Shown in pieces: positions 8,334-17,079 of a DNA stretch of 64,000 nucleotides. Both the position numbers and the translations under genes were made by a program. The notes beneath the pieces were generated by a model. It was not told where the DNA came from, did not search any database, and saw nothing but the letters and a program-made list of their open reading frames with translations. Numbering within the stretch: position 1 is the stretch's first letter; each line of letters starts with the position of its first letter. The DNA is from Bacillota bacterium (GTDB taxonomy: Bacteria > Bacillota > Clostridia > Christensenellales > Christensenellaceae), in assembly GCA_023408315.1 (NCBI GenBank), contig JAEYKI010000002.1, positions 42,864 to 106,863 on the forward strand. The letters are read 5' to 3'.

Positions 8334-9095
8334 TCAATTCTGCATGGTGTATTCGCCTGTAATCTTGCCCACCTGCGCGCTGGGGTCTATGCGCAGCGTG
8401 CCCGAGCAGTCCACGGCGTCAATGCCGCAGTTCTTCCCAATCACAATGTCCCTGCCGCTTACAGATTTGGCCAAAACGCCGTGCAGCTCAACCGTCGTGG
8501 CCTCAATCAGCTCCACGTTGGAAAACTTCTTTGCAAAAAAGCGCACCACCTTGTTCATGCGGGAGCGGATCACAATATTGTCCCCCACAATCTCCTTGGC
8601 GTTAATCACGCCGTCCGCGTCTATGCGGTCCGCGGATACTTCGCCCGCCGTAATAAACCCGCCGCAGATAATCTCATCCGCCTCTATCTTGCCGGCTTTG
8701 GCGGTCAGCATGCCGTCCACCACCAGCTTTTTGGCGCGGACGTTTGAGCGAACCGTCGCAGTGCCGCCGGTTTCCATCAAACCGGCTTCAATGGGGCCCG
8801 CACAATTAAACACACCGTCCGACCGTATCTCGTCCGCCTCTATTTTTCCGTCTCCCTTGGCCGCAAATACGCCGTCTGCCACTATTTTTTTTGCGCGGAT
8901 GCTGGAGCGGAACTCTACGGTGCCGTCGCTCTCCAGCAGGCCCGTTTCCACCGCGCCCATGCATTTGAACACGCCGCCTATGCGCATTTCCTCCGCTTTC
9001 ACATCGCCCACGCAGGTACCAACGCCTTCCACGGTCATTTTTTCATATACGCCGCCGCTAATAGTGCTTACGCCTTCCATTTTGCAATCGCTCAT
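8334..9095 (-). CDS. Bactofilin-like polymer-forming protein with internal repeats
   Basis: A 253-residue right-handed beta-helix-type protein of the polymer-forming cytoskeletal (bactofilin) family, made of short strands such as MTVEGVGTCVGDVKAEEMRI. It contains a tandem internal duplication: a block with GGVFKCMGAVETGLLESDG and RAKKIVADGVF is repeated as DGVFNCAGPIEAGLMETGG and RAKKLVVDGML, each ending in KIEADEI (roughly residues 42-90 and 86-132). There is no signal peptide or membrane helix. It follows the YhbD-like gene by 25 bp. B. subtilis has the same arrangement (yhbD with bactofilins yhbE/yhbF). It is expected to form filaments or a scaffold at the membrane; the role here is unknown. 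Confidence 0.8.
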   Translation of the reverse strand: MSDCKMEGVSTISGGVYEKMTVEGVGTCVGDVKAEEMRIGGVFKCMGAVETGLLESDGTVEFRSSIRAKKIVADGVFAAKGDGKIEADEIRSDGVFNCAGPIEAGLMETGGTATVRSNVRAKKLVVDGMLTAKAGKIEADEIICGGFITAGEVSADRIDADGVINAKEIVGDNIVIRSRMNKVVRFFAKKFSNVELIEATTVELHGVLAKSVSGRDIVIGKNCGIDAVDCSGTLRIDPSAQVGKITGEYTMQN

Positions 9096-9120
9096 TTTTT
9101 ATATCTCCTTTTCAAACTTA

Positions 9121-9741
9121 TTAAATCTTTTTATATTTTAATTTTAGTTCTTCCGCCGCTTGACTAAGCGGAATGCTGCAAACCGGGTCTATGCTGCTGT
9201 CAAACACCAGCGCCGCGGCTTGGGCGGCAAACACGGCATGGTATTCCTGTTCCGCCAAAAAGACGGTGCATACGGCGTCCACACTCTTTCTTTTGGAGGC
9301 GCTCCGCGCGCAGATGCATAAAAGCCCTGCCGTTTGCTCCCGGTTTATTCCCGCTTCGCCCGCAGCCTTTGCCCAGGCCAGCGCAAACGCCGCATCCCAC
9401 AGGTCCAACTCGCCGCTCCCATAAACCTGTTCCATTATGCCCGCTGTCTCGCCCTCCAGAGCGCCCATCTCCACAAGCTCCGGAACAGTAACGGCCGCCT
9501 GGGCGGCATCCGGAGAGAACAGCTTTGCCAAGTCTTCCAGCGAATATTCGTCCTTCATCTCCAAAATGGATTTTACCCGGCTGAGTATCTGCTCCCGCGG
9601 GAAGAACGTTTCCTGTCCCGTATAAGAGGACTGCTTGATAAACCATTCCTCCGGAATCAGCCGCTCGCGCTTCCATCTGTAAAGCTGGCCGTACGATATG
9701 CCCGTTATAGCCAGCAGATCCTTTTTTGATATTAAATTCAC
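9121..9741 (-). CDS. YhbD-like (DUF4004) protein with MerR-like HTH
   Basis: 206 residues. The N-terminus (SKKDLLAITGISYGQLYRWK, residues 5-24) reads as a MerR-like winged helix. It is followed by a FFPREQILSRVKSILEMKDE helix and a mostly alpha-helical, alanine-rich C-terminal region. This matches the B. subtilis YhbD family, which sits with bactofilin genes. GTG start with GAGGTG seven bases upstream. It is the first gene of the bactofilin operon, and its promoter carries two TAACATTGTT sites that recur at the ABC exporter promoter at 61.3 kb. An autoregulatory DNA-binding role is a natural inference but is not proven. Confidence 0.75.
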   Translation of the reverse strand: MNLISKKDLLAITGISYGQLYRWKRERLIPEEWFIKQSSYTGQETFFPREQILSRVKSILEMKDEYSLEDLAKLFSPDAAQAAVTVPELVEMGALEGETAGIMEQVYGSGELDLWDAAFALAWAKAAGEAGINREQTAGLLCICARSASKRKSVDAVCTVFLAEQEYHAVFAAQAAALVFDSSIDPVCSIPLSQAAEELKLKYKKI

Positions 9742-9760
9742 TTATCGTCACCTCGCATCG

Positions 9761-9814
9761 TAACATTGTTTTATTGCGTAATTTAAATGTAACATAACAT
9801 TGTTGTATTGTCAA
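9761..9814 (-). promoter_or_regulatory. yhbD promoter with two palindromic operator copies
   Basis: On the minus strand: TTGACA (9809-9814), 17-bp spacer, TACATT (9786-9791). An 11-bp near-palindrome CAACAATGTTA (9795-9805) fills the spacer, and a second copy (9761-9771) lies just after the predicted transcription start. The same layout and core hexamers recur at 61242-61292. Confidence 0.7.
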
Positions 9815-9857
9815 GCATGGTTTTAATTTCTTGATTTTAAATCTGAGGCAATTAAAA

Positions 9858-9888
9858 AACCGGCAAACATTTATTCGTTCTGCCGGTT
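9858..9888 (-). terminator. Terminator of the 9920-10426 gene
   Basis: Stem AACCGGCA/TGCCGGTT (9858-9865, 9881-9888) followed on the minus strand by a T run. Confidence 0.65.
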
Positions 9889-9919
9889 GCGCGCCTTTAG
9901 TATCGCTTTTTTATACCCG

Positions 9920-10426
9920 CTAAATGCTGTTGATCTCCTTCCCATTTATAAACCATTTTTGAATAGACCTGCTTTTCTCAAAGGCAATATACGCACCCAG
10001 CGTAAAATTTCTTGCGGAGTTCTGTGTGAGTTCTTTGAGGCGCAGAATATCCTGCTGCTTCAAATACACGTCCGAATCCCACCATGTTGTGCATTCCATC
10101 ACCAAAAGATTATAATCGTTGCTGCCCCGCACATGTATGACCAGATCCGGGAATGTGCCGCTTTTAAAAGAGCTTTGCGTCTTTTTTGCGTCTAGCATGC
10201 GGTTGTATTCCATGTCCAGGTTATAGCCGTTCAAAAAAGTCTCCCTGTCCATGTATTCCTGCAAATAGATGCCAAACCTGAAGATAAGCCCCTGCTCAGA
10301 AAGGTTTTCCCTGTGTACAAACGGTTTGTTTGCTATCAGGTATTGGTCGCTTTCATACAGCCGGTCCAGAGCGGATATAATGCCGTTGATTAATATTTCT
10401 TTTGGGATTTCCCTTGGTTCAAACAT
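9920..10426 (-). CDS. Hypothetical protein, possible degenerate PD-(D/E)XK fold
   Basis: 168 residues from the ATG at 10424-10426, which follows AGGGGAATT; the open frame extends 25 codons further without a ribosome-binding site. I do not recognise the family. The segment FPDLVIHVRG followed by NLLVMECTTWW resembles the strand-turn-strand core of PD-(D/E)XK nucleases, but the catalytic lysine position (ExK) is threonine (ECT), so activity is doubtful. The C-terminus has an RSIQKWFINGK stretch. It is transcribed alone, with its own terminator, between the yhbD promoter and a HAD phosphatase gene. Confidence 0.6.
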   Translation of the reverse strand: MFEPREIPKEILINGIISALDRLYESDQYLIANKPFVHRENLSEQGLIFRFGIYLQEYMDRETFLNGYNLDMEYNRMLDAKKTQSSFKSGTFPDLVIHVRGSNDYNLLVMECTTWWDSDVYLKQQDILRLKELTQNSARNFTLGAYIAFEKSRSIQKWFINGKEINSI

Positions 10427-10544
10427 AATTCCCCTACCTACCTTAAAAACGAATATAAATAAAAACATCTGGATTTTTATAAATTCGACGGAAAAAACCA
10501 AAATCCTTTAATGCCGCTTTCTTTTGCTTGTATTACGCCCCCAA

Positions 10545-11192
10545 TCAGGCGATTTCAAGAAAACCGGCTACGCTCTGCACAGAATCCGCAATAAACACGT
10601 TTTGGCCCACAGAAGACGCATCGGCAAATCCAAACCCGTACAGCACGGCAATAAAGTCTATCCCCGCGTCACGCGCGCCTTCCTCGTCAAACACGCTGTC
10701 GCCCACAAGGGCGGTGTCTCCCGGCGGATGCCCAAGTTTTTCAAGAGCCCGGCGCACCACATCTTCCTTTGTAAAAACGGCCTCCGCGTCCACTCGGCCG
10801 CAAACGGTTTCAAAGTACCGTTCAATATCCATTTGCATGCAAATCTCCTGCAGCTTGTCTTCGATGCGTACGGACGCAACCGCCAGCCGCACGCCCGCAT
10901 CTTTAAGCTTTTCAAGCAAATTGCGCATGCCTGGGTATAAAAGAAAATCCTCAAACCTGTTGTTGTTAAAGGTACCCCGGTATATATCCACCGCACGGTC
11001 CACCAGTTCTTCTGGCGTGCCAATGTTCAAAAAGGCGTCCCTCAGCGGCGGCCCTATGAACTTGTGCAGTATGGAAGCGGACGGCAGCTTAAGGTTCAGT
11101 TCCCGGTATGTATTCTCTATGCAGGGCAGAATAATTTTAGAGCTGTCTGTAAGCGTTCCGTCAAAGTCAAATAGAATTGTATTGTATTTCAT
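10545..11192 (-). CDS. HAD-family phosphatase (phosphoglycolate phosphatase-like)
   Basis: 215-residue HAD subfamily IA hydrolase. Motif I DFDGTLTDS is at residues 9-17, a helical cap with FIGPPLRDAF follows, motif II lies in the LAVASVR segment, the motif III lysine is near the KEDVVRRAL helix and motif IV is GDSVFDEEGARDAG. This is the Gph/PpaX-like type that dephosphorylates small phosphoesters such as phosphoglycolate or pyrophosphate; the substrate cannot be read from sequence. It is a single minus-strand gene that diverges from the DUF308 gene. Confidence 0.85.
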   Translation of the reverse strand: MKYNTILFDFDGTLTDSSKIILPCIENTYRELNLKLPSASILHKFIGPPLRDAFLNIGTPEELVDRAVDIYRGTFNNNRFEDFLLYPGMRNLLEKLKDAGVRLAVASVRIEDKLQEICMQMDIERYFETVCGRVDAEAVFTKEDVVRRALEKLGHPPGDTALVGDSVFDEEGARDAGIDFIAVLYGFGFADASSVGQNVFIADSVQSVAGFLEIA

Positions 11193-11354
11193 AAGCCTGT
11201 TCCTTACTAAAGAATTCTTTTATTGATTATATCAAATAAAAACAGCTAAAAACAGGCTTATTTACTTCGATTTCTTAAAAGTTTCCAAAACGGTATTTAT
11301 TAATTGAAAAAAATAACGATGTATTATGTAAAGGAGAAATTCCTGCCCCGCTCG

Positions 11355-11384
11355 TTGACTTCATGTATAAAACCGCCTTATAAT
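11355..11384 (+). promoter_or_regulatory. Predicted promoter of the DUF308 gene
   Basis: TTGACT (11355-11360), 18-bp spacer, TATAAT (11379-11384), upstream of an AAGGGGC ribosome-binding site and the ATG at 11421. Confidence 0.6.
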
Positions 11385-11420
11385 GGTATTAATGATATAT
11401 GAAAAGGGGCAGTTAAAAAC

Positions 11421-11975
11421 ATGCAAAGAAAAGATTTATTCCGTTTCTATATCAGTCTCGCTCTCGCTCTCATCGGGCTGTTTGCCATCTTCAGTCCTAA
11501 GTTTGCGATGTTTGCCGTTGTTATTATTTTAGGATTCATCCTGCTGCTGTGGGGCGCGGTTTCCATCATCCGGTATTACAACGGGCGCCAGCATGGGTCC
11601 AGCCTGTTTGACGACACTCCCAGGCAATCCGCGCCTATTTTGCGTATACTTCTTGCATCCCTGCTTATACTGGCGGGCATTTTGCTGCTGGTGTTCAGCG
11701 TGCCGGCCAAAGATACTTTTATTCCTGTGATCATCGGCTTCTGGGCGCTTATTGCGGGCGTGTTTTCCGTTATCAACGCAATCAAATGCTACCGGCGCCG
11801 CCATGAATACATGCTTTCCATTGTGGCGCTGATCACTTGCTTTGCCACTGCCATCGCGTTTTTTGTCCTGTCCTCGGGCGGGTTCAGTTCCCCGGCGGGC
11901 GGCGTATTCCTTTTAATATTCGGGCTGGTAACCTCCGTAGAGATTTCCATTACCAGCCGCACGCTCAGTTACTGA
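11421..11975 (+). CDS. DUF308/HdeD-like six-helix membrane protein
   Basis: 184 residues with three pairs of hydrophobic helices: FYISLALALIGLFAIF with AVVIILGFILLLWGAVSII, then ILLASLLILAGILLLVF with IGFWALIAGVFSVINAI, then ALITCFATAIAFFVL with GVFLLIFGLVTSVEI. This internally repeated layout is the DUF308 (HdeD-like) family of small integral membrane proteins of unclear function, linked to acid stress in enterobacteria only. It has a good ribosome-binding site and its own promoter. It converges tail to tail on the HD-domain gene with only two bases between them. Confidence 0.75.
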   Translation: MQRKDLFRFYISLALALIGLFAIFSPKFAMFAVVIILGFILLLWGAVSIIRYYNGRQHGSSLFDDTPRQSAPILRILLASLLILAGILLLVFSVPAKDTFIPVIIGFWALIAGVFSVINAIKCYRRRHEYMLSIVALITCFATAIAFFVLSSGGFSSPAGGVFLLIFGLVTSVEISITSRTLSY

Positions 11976-11977
11976 AA

Positions 11978-12586
11978 CTATCTTTTATCCGTAAAATGAG
12001 CCGCATACATATCCGCAATGGCGGTTGCCGCCGCAAGCGGATATTTTTCGTATGCCGCCGATTGCGCAAGCCCGCCGATGTATGAACGCGCGCTGTCGTC
12101 GTAGCCGCCCATATGCCAGCGGATGCTCACCGCTTCCTCGTCCGTAAGCCGGATGAATTTCATGGCAAGATATACGGATTTTTCGCCGTGCCCAATGGGC
12201 AGCGCGTCGTCTATTCCGTAGCTTTCTTCCTCTTCCCAACGTTTTTCTCCAGGCACCTTCACGTTCCTTACGGTCTTTTTGTAAAAGTTCACCTTGCAGA
12301 CGTCGTGCAGCAGGCCCACAACAATCATAGCCTGCGGATCCATGTTGGGGATATTTTTGGCAAAGCTGGTCAGGAGCCTGTATACGTTCAGGCTGTGCAC
12401 CAAAAGCCCGCCTTCAAATACGCCGTGCGCGCGCGTGCTTGCCGGAGCGCTGAAAAAATCTGTTTCCCCCTCCAGCCACGCAATCAAATCATCTATGCCC
12501 GCACGGTCCACAGATTTTAACAGGCCTATAAATTCTTTTTTGCTCTCCGTTATTTTTTCCTCGGGCAGCGCCGGTATTGTTTTCAT
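11978..12586 (-). CDS. HD-domain phosphohydrolase
   Basis: 202 residues. An H near VFEGGLLVHSLNV, the HD pair in VVGLLHDVCKVN and a later SIRWHMGGYDD histidine give the H...HD...H/D pattern of metal-dependent HD phosphohydrolases. ALPIGHGEKSVYLAMKFI supplies another conserved histidine. It resembles the single-domain HD proteins found alone in Firmicutes and phages. Substrate unknown: nucleotides or cyclic nucleotides are possible. It is a single gene with palindromic repeat element A upstream on its 5' side. Confidence 0.75.
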   Translation of the reverse strand: MKTIPALPEEKITESKKEFIGLLKSVDRAGIDDLIAWLEGETDFFSAPASTRAHGVFEGGLLVHSLNVYRLLTSFAKNIPNMDPQAMIVVGLLHDVCKVNFYKKTVRNVKVPGEKRWEEEESYGIDDALPIGHGEKSVYLAMKFIRLTDEEAVSIRWHMGGYDDSARSYIGGLAQSAAYEKYPLAAATAIADMYAAHFTDKR

Positions 12587-12605
12587 GCAAAATCTCCTTT
12601 TTTTC

Positions 12606-12718
12606 CTTACCCTTTTCTTTTAGAAAAAAGAGAGGGTAAGACCCAAAGAAAACCTGATGTTTCATACTTTTAAAACATGATTTTCTTTTGCGTTACTTTT
12701 TTTTCAAAAGAAAAGTAA
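12606..12718. repeat. Intergenic palindromic element, family 1, copy A
   Basis: Three nested inverted repeats: an outer hairpin CTTACCC...GGGTAAG (12606-12640), an AAAGAAAA/TTTTCTTTTG pair spaced by about 30 bases, and a second hairpin TTACTTTT...AAAAGTAA (12693-12718). Copies B, C and D elsewhere in the window share this architecture. Confidence 0.75.
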
Positions 12719-12731
12719 TACATAATAAAAA

Positions 12732-14387
12732 CTATTTATTTGCGTCTTCCGTGCGGATCTGGACACGGCGGATCTTGCCGCCCACCGTTTTGGGCAACTC
12801 GGCCACAAACTCCACAACCCTTGGGTATTTATAGGGCGCGGTCACGTTTTTCACGTGGGTCTGCAATTCTTTTTTGAGCGCTTCGCCGGGCTCGTATCCG
12901 CGTGCCAGCACCACGGTGGCTTTTACCACCTGGCCGCGCACAGCGTCGGGCACGGCGGTAACAGCGCACTCCAGCACACTTGGGTGCGTCAGCAGAGCGC
13001 TTTCCACCTCAAACGGCCCAATGCGGTAACCGGAGCATTTGATCACATCGTCGTTCCGGCCCACAAACCAGAAGTACCCTTCCGCGTCCCGCCAGGCCAT
13101 ATCGCCCGTGTTGTACACGCCGTTTTTCCATACGCGTCCGGTCACTTCCGGATCCTTGTAATAGCGGCGGAACAACCCTGTGGGGTGGGCCTTGTCCGTG
13201 TTTTTGATTACAATAGAGCCTTCAATGCCGTCTTCGCAGGAATTGCCGTTCTCGTCCACAATGTCTATATCATATAGCGGCGAAGGCTTGCCGGTGGAAC
13301 CGGGCTTGATGGGATACCAGCCAAAATTGGCAAGCAGCACGCTTGTCTCGGTCTGGCCAAATCCTTCCGTTACCTCCAGCCCCGTGGCTTCCTTAAACCG
13401 GTTGAACACCTCCGGGTTTAAGGGTTCGCCCGCTATGCATGCGTGGCGGATAGTAGAAAAATCGTATTTTTTAAGGTTCTCTTTAATCAAAAAACGGTAG
13501 ATAGTGGGCGGCGCGCAAAAAGTGGTAAGCTTCAAACGGTCAATTGTCTCCAGCAGTTTGACTGGTTCAAACTTTTCGGTGTCATAAGCAACCATTACCA
13601 CGCCGCAAATCCACTGGCCGTATATCTTGCCCCAGGCGAACTTTGCCCATCCGGAATCGGACACCGTCAGGTGCCTGCCGCCATCCACGCAATGCTGCCA
13701 GTATTTTGCCGTTACAATGTGGCCCAGCGGGTATTCAAAATCGTGCAGCACCATTTTGGGCATGCCCGTTGTGCCCGAGGAAAAATAGATCAGCATGGTG
13801 TCGGAATTTTCAATGTCCTGCCTGCGTTCCCATTGATCGCTGGCCCGCGTTATTTCTTTGCGCATGTCTATCCAGCCCCGGGGTATATTCTCCCCCACAG
13901 CCGCAAGTGTTTCAAGCGTCTGGCAATCCGGCCTGGCTGCTTCGATATGCCGCAATATTTCCTCGTCGTCCGCGCATACAATCATCTTGATTTCCGCAGC
14001 GCCGCACCGGTATACAATATCCTTGGGCGTCAATTGAAAGGTGGCTGGAATCACAACCGCGCCAATTTTGTGCAGGGCAAGAATGCAAATCCAAACCTCC
14101 GGCCGCTGCTTTAATATCAGCATCACCGCGTCGCCTTTTTTTACGCCGTTCTGCACAAACACATTGGCTGCCTTGTCGCTTAGCATTTTTATATCTCCAA
14201 AAGAGAAGCTCTTTTGTTCTCCGTCGTCGTTGCACCACAGCAGAGCGGGCTTGTCCCGCCGTTCCTTTGCCCATTCGTCCATCACGTCGTACGCAAAATT
14301 AAATACCGGCGGAATATTCAGCTTGTAGTTTGCCTTAAAGTCCTCGTAGCTCTCAAACTCCGTCCGCTCTAAAAACCGTTCAATCAT
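12732..14387 (-). CDS. AMP-forming acyl-CoA synthetase (medium-chain/acetyl type)
   Basis: 551-residue ANL-superfamily ligase that activates a carboxylic acid to acyl-AMP and then acyl-CoA. The phosphate-binding motif YFSSGTTGMPKMVLH is near residue 200. VTEGFGQTETSVL, the YNTGDMAWRD aspartate and the C-terminal GKIRR lysine region near residue 540 are all present. The closest family is the medium-chain acyl-CoA synthetases (ACSM/benzoate-type) rather than acetyl-CoA synthetase proper; the substrate is uncertain. An XRE-cupin regulator gene lies 14 bp upstream on the same strand and probably controls it. In Clostridia and archaea this pair often recurs with amino-acid or aromatic-acid fermentation genes. 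Confidence 0.88.
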   Translation of the reverse strand: MIERFLERTEFESYEDFKANYKLNIPPVFNFAYDVMDEWAKERRDKPALLWCNDDGEQKSFSFGDIKMLSDKAANVFVQNGVKKGDAVMLILKQRPEVWICILALHKIGAVVIPATFQLTPKDIVYRCGAAEIKMIVCADDEEILRHIEAARPDCQTLETLAAVGENIPRGWIDMRKEITRASDQWERRQDIENSDTMLIYFSSGTTGMPKMVLHDFEYPLGHIVTAKYWQHCVDGGRHLTVSDSGWAKFAWGKIYGQWICGVVMVAYDTEKFEPVKLLETIDRLKLTTFCAPPTIYRFLIKENLKKYDFSTIRHACIAGEPLNPEVFNRFKEATGLEVTEGFGQTETSVLLANFGWYPIKPGSTGKPSPLYDIDIVDENGNSCEDGIEGSIVIKNTDKAHPTGLFRRYYKDPEVTGRVWKNGVYNTGDMAWRDAEGYFWFVGRNDDVIKCSGYRIGPFEVESALLTHPSVLECAVTAVPDAVRGQVVKATVVLARGYEPGEALKKELQTHVKNVTAPYKYPRVVEFVAELPKTVGGKIRRVQIRTEDANK

Positions 14388-14401
14388 GTTCCCTTTTTCC
14401 C

Positions 14402-14950
14402 CTATTCGTTAATTACTGTCAAAAAAGTGGCGTCCCCGCCAACCGCGCGCTGTCCGTGCGGGGCCATGGGATTAAAATATATGCTGTCGCCTTCGCTCAA
14501 TATAAATTCCCGTTTGCCAATGATCACCTTCACAGTGCCCGCGAGTACATAGTTGAATTCCTGCCCAGCGTGGGTAACCAGCTCGTTTCCGTTCTTTTGG
14601 GGCGATACGTGCACAATCATGGGTTCCATGTCCCTGTTCTTAAAGTTAAAAGCAAGGGAAGAAAAATCGTACCCCTCATACCGCTCTACTCTTACGCCTT
14701 TTCCCCTGCGCACCAGCGTGTATTCGTCCATTCGCGGCGAGTCTCCTGTAAGCAAAACCGTGGGGTCCACCCCCAGATCTGCCGCGATGCCGTACAAAAC
14801 GCCGATTGGGATATCCGTTTCACCGTTTTCGTATCCGGTGTAAACCGCAATGCTAACTCCCAGCTTGCCCGCAAGTTCTTCCGCCGGAACCTCCAATATC
14901 TCGCGCAGTTCCTTGATCCTTTGCGCAATTTGCCTGACTTGTGGATTCAT
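14402..14950 (-). CDS. XRE-family regulator with C-terminal cupin
   Basis: 182 residues: an HTH_XRE domain (IKELREILEVPAEELAGKLG to about residue 60) followed by a cupin_2 beta-barrel (HVSPQKNGNELVTHAGQEFNY with a GTVKVIIGKREF strand and FNPMAPHGQRA). Cupin-linked XRE repressors usually sense a small acid or metabolite. The gene is cotranscribed with the acyl-CoA synthetase, starting 14 bp upstream of it, so regulating that enzyme in response to its acid substrate is a sensible inference. The ATG is preceded by a GGAAA site. Palindromic element B lies in its promoter region. Confidence 0.88.
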   Translation of the reverse strand: MNPQVRQIAQRIKELREILEVPAEELAGKLGVSIAVYTGYENGETDIPIGVLYGIAADLGVDPTVLLTGDSPRMDEYTLVRRGKGVRVERYEGYDFSSLAFNFKNRDMEPMIVHVSPQKNGNELVTHAGQEFNYVLAGTVKVIIGKREFILSEGDSIYFNPMAPHGQRAVGGDATFLTVINE

Positions 14951-14973
14951 ATTTTATTTCCTTTCCTGTTTTT

Positions 14974-15065
14974 TCAAACCTCTTAAAAAAAAGGGTTTGA
15001 CTAAAAGAAAACAATGTTTACGTAAATGGGTTTTCTTTTTGGTTCATTTTTTTAAAGAAAAAATG
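14974..15065. repeat. Intergenic palindromic element, family 1, copy B
   Basis: TCAAACC/GGTTTGA outer pair (14974-15000), AAAAGAAAAC/GTTTTCTTTT middle pair (15003-15012, 15030-15039) and CATTTTTT/AAAAAATG third hairpin (15045-15065). Same three-part layout as copies A and C. Confidence 0.7.
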
Positions 15066-15159
15066 CGATTGTTTGATTATAACATATTTTCTGTGCATTG
15101 ATAAGTTTAAATGCTGATAGTACAATTAAAGAAAAAAGGTTGAAAGAGGGTTGAGAATT

Positions 15160-17067
15160 ATGATGCTTTTGGAACCGGCGACTATTGGAAACCGCAAGCT
15201 TAAAAACCGGATGATACTTCCTCCCATGGAAACGCGCCTGAACACCGTGCACGGCGACGTTACAACCGAACTGATTGAATATTACGCGGCCCGCGCGCGC
15301 GGCGGCGTGGCGGCGATTATAGTTGAAAATACGTTTGTGGACGAGAAGGAAAGCCGCTCCTCCCTTGTTTCCTCCGGATTGTATTCAGACCACCTGATTC
15401 GCGGCAAAAACCTGCTGGCGGAAGCCATCCAGGAGCACAATTGCCTGGCTATCATCCAATTATCCCACGGAGGCAGGCAGGCGAACGGCCGGGCGAACCC
15501 GCTGCAACCGGTGGCGCCATCCGAGGTAATGTGCAAAGTCACGCAGCGTATGCCCCGGGCTCTCTCCATACCGGAGATAGAGCAGATAGAAGACGCGTTT
15601 GCGGAAGCCGCATACCGCGCCATGCTGGCTGGATTTGACGGCGTGGAGATCCACGGCGCGCACGGATACCTCATCGCGGAGTTCTTGTCACCCTATACAA
15701 ACAAACGCACAGACGAATACGGCGGCAGCCCGGAGAACCGCGCGCGGTTTGCAGCCAATACATTAAAGAAAGCACGCGCAAAAACAAACCCCGGCTTTAT
15801 TATAGGCATCAGGCTTAACGGCAGCGATTTTATAGAAGGCGGAGCCACGGTGGACGACGCTTGTGCATACGTATCCATCCTGAACGACCTGGCGGATTAC
15901 TTTCATGTCTCCGGCTCTATATACGAAACCGCGCCTCTGTACAACATCACGGCCATGTACATGCCGGGCGGCGCATTCCTGCCCTTTGCGGAAGCGGTCA
16001 AAAAAGTTTCCAAAAAGCCTGTTTTAGCGGTGGGCTCGCTGGATTACAAAATGGGAGAGCAGGCCCTGCAGCAGGGGCAGGCGGACATCATAGCGCTTGG
16101 CCGCCCTCTGATTGCGGATCCCGAGCTTCCCAATAAACTGGCGCAAGGCAAACCGGAAGAAATTCGCCCCTGCTGCCGCGGGAACGAGGGCTGCATCAGC
16201 CGGTTTTACGAGGGCCGTTCCATCCGCTGCGAACTCAATCCCGCCTGCGGCAGGGAGACTGCATACAAGATCAAAAAAACGCTGCATCCAAAACGTATAG
16301 TCATCGCGGGCGGCGGCATCGCGGGCATGGAAGCCGCGCAGGTGGCGGACAGAATGGGCCATGAAGTGATCCTTCTTGAAAAAACGGATTCACTGGGCGG
16401 CCATCTGATAGAGGGCGGCGCGCCGGATTTCAAGGAAAAAACCGCCGGCTACCTGGAGTGGCTCCGGCTTCAGATTAAAAAAAGCAATGTGGAGGTGCAC
16501 ATAAACACCCCCGCGACGCCCGAACTGATTAAAACCCTTGCGCCGGACGCGCTGATCGTGGCTGTGGGTTCCTGCTATGTGCAGCCGCCCATCCCCGGAA
16601 TCGAACATGCCCTGCAGGCGGACAAGGTGTTGATGGAGGGAAAAACAAACGCAAACAGAGTGGTTGTGATCGGCGGTGGTCTGGTGGGTTGCGAAACCGG
16701 GCTTGTGCTGGCCGAGAAAGGCAAGCAGGTTACAATTGTGGAAATGCTGGACGCGCTTGTGCCTGGGCACGAGCCGGGCGCGCGCGCGGAACTGCTCTGG
16801 AGGCTGGATAAAGCAAAAGTAAATATCCGCGCCAACTGCAAGGTAAAAGAGATTACTGCGGGCAGCGTGCTTTGTGAAAGCGGGGATAAAATCTCTTGTG
16901 ATGCGGTGGTCAACGCCACCGGCCTGAAGGCAAACAGTGCGGAGGCCGCGGCCTTAACCGGCATTGTGCCCGCTACTTACGTGATAGGCGATTGCGCAGG
17001 GGCCCGCAAGATATACAACGCCACCCACGAGGCGTGGCGTACGGTGTTTGAGATAGAAAACACCTGA
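15160..17067 (+). CDS. 2,4-dienoyl-CoA reductase / enoate-reductase-like flavoenzyme
   Basis: About 635 residues, Old-Yellow-Enzyme TIM barrel plus NAD(P)-binding flavoprotein domain (FadH/BaiCD type). The barrel has LSHGGRQANG, EIHGAHGYLIAEFLSP and ALGRPLIADPE. A cysteine cluster CCRGNEGC...CELNPAC follows for a [4Fe-4S] centre. Two dinucleotide folds (VIAGGGIAGMEAAQVA and VVIGGGLVGCETGLVLA) bind FAD and NAD(P)H. It reduces a C=C bond in an enoate or enoyl-CoA. The start is the ATG at 15160 after AGAGGG, although the frame is open from a TTG three codons earlier. It is divergent from the acyl-CoA synthetase operon, and related substrates are plausible. Confidence 0.88.
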   Translation: MMLLEPATIGNRKLKNRMILPPMETRLNTVHGDVTTELIEYYAARARGGVAAIIVENTFVDEKESRSSLVSSGLYSDHLIRGKNLLAEAIQEHNCLAIIQLSHGGRQANGRANPLQPVAPSEVMCKVTQRMPRALSIPEIEQIEDAFAEAAYRAMLAGFDGVEIHGAHGYLIAEFLSPYTNKRTDEYGGSPENRARFAANTLKKARAKTNPGFIIGIRLNGSDFIEGGATVDDACAYVSILNDLADYFHVSGSIYETAPLYNITAMYMPGGAFLPFAEAVKKVSKKPVLAVGSLDYKMGEQALQQGQADIIALGRPLIADPELPNKLAQGKPEEIRPCCRGNEGCISRFYEGRSIRCELNPACGRETAYKIKKTLHPKRIVIAGGGIAGMEAAQVADRMGHEVILLEKTDSLGGHLIEGGAPDFKEKTAGYLEWLRLQIKKSNVEVHINTPATPELIKTLAPDALIVAVGSCYVQPPIPGIEHALQADKVLMEGKTNANRVVVIGGGLVGCETGLVLAEKGKQVTIVEMLDALVPGHEPGARAELLWRLDKAKVNIRANCKVKEITAGSVLCESGDKISCDAVVNATGLKANSAEAAALTGIVPATYVIGDCAGARKIYNATHEAWRTVFEIENT

Positions 17068-17079
17068 GTACGATTCCAT

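Noticed and set aside
15003..15020. AACAATGTTTAC looks like the TAACAWTGTTA operator
   Set aside because: It is part of palindromic element B, is a single imperfect copy and is not within a TTGACA-N17-TACATT promoter.
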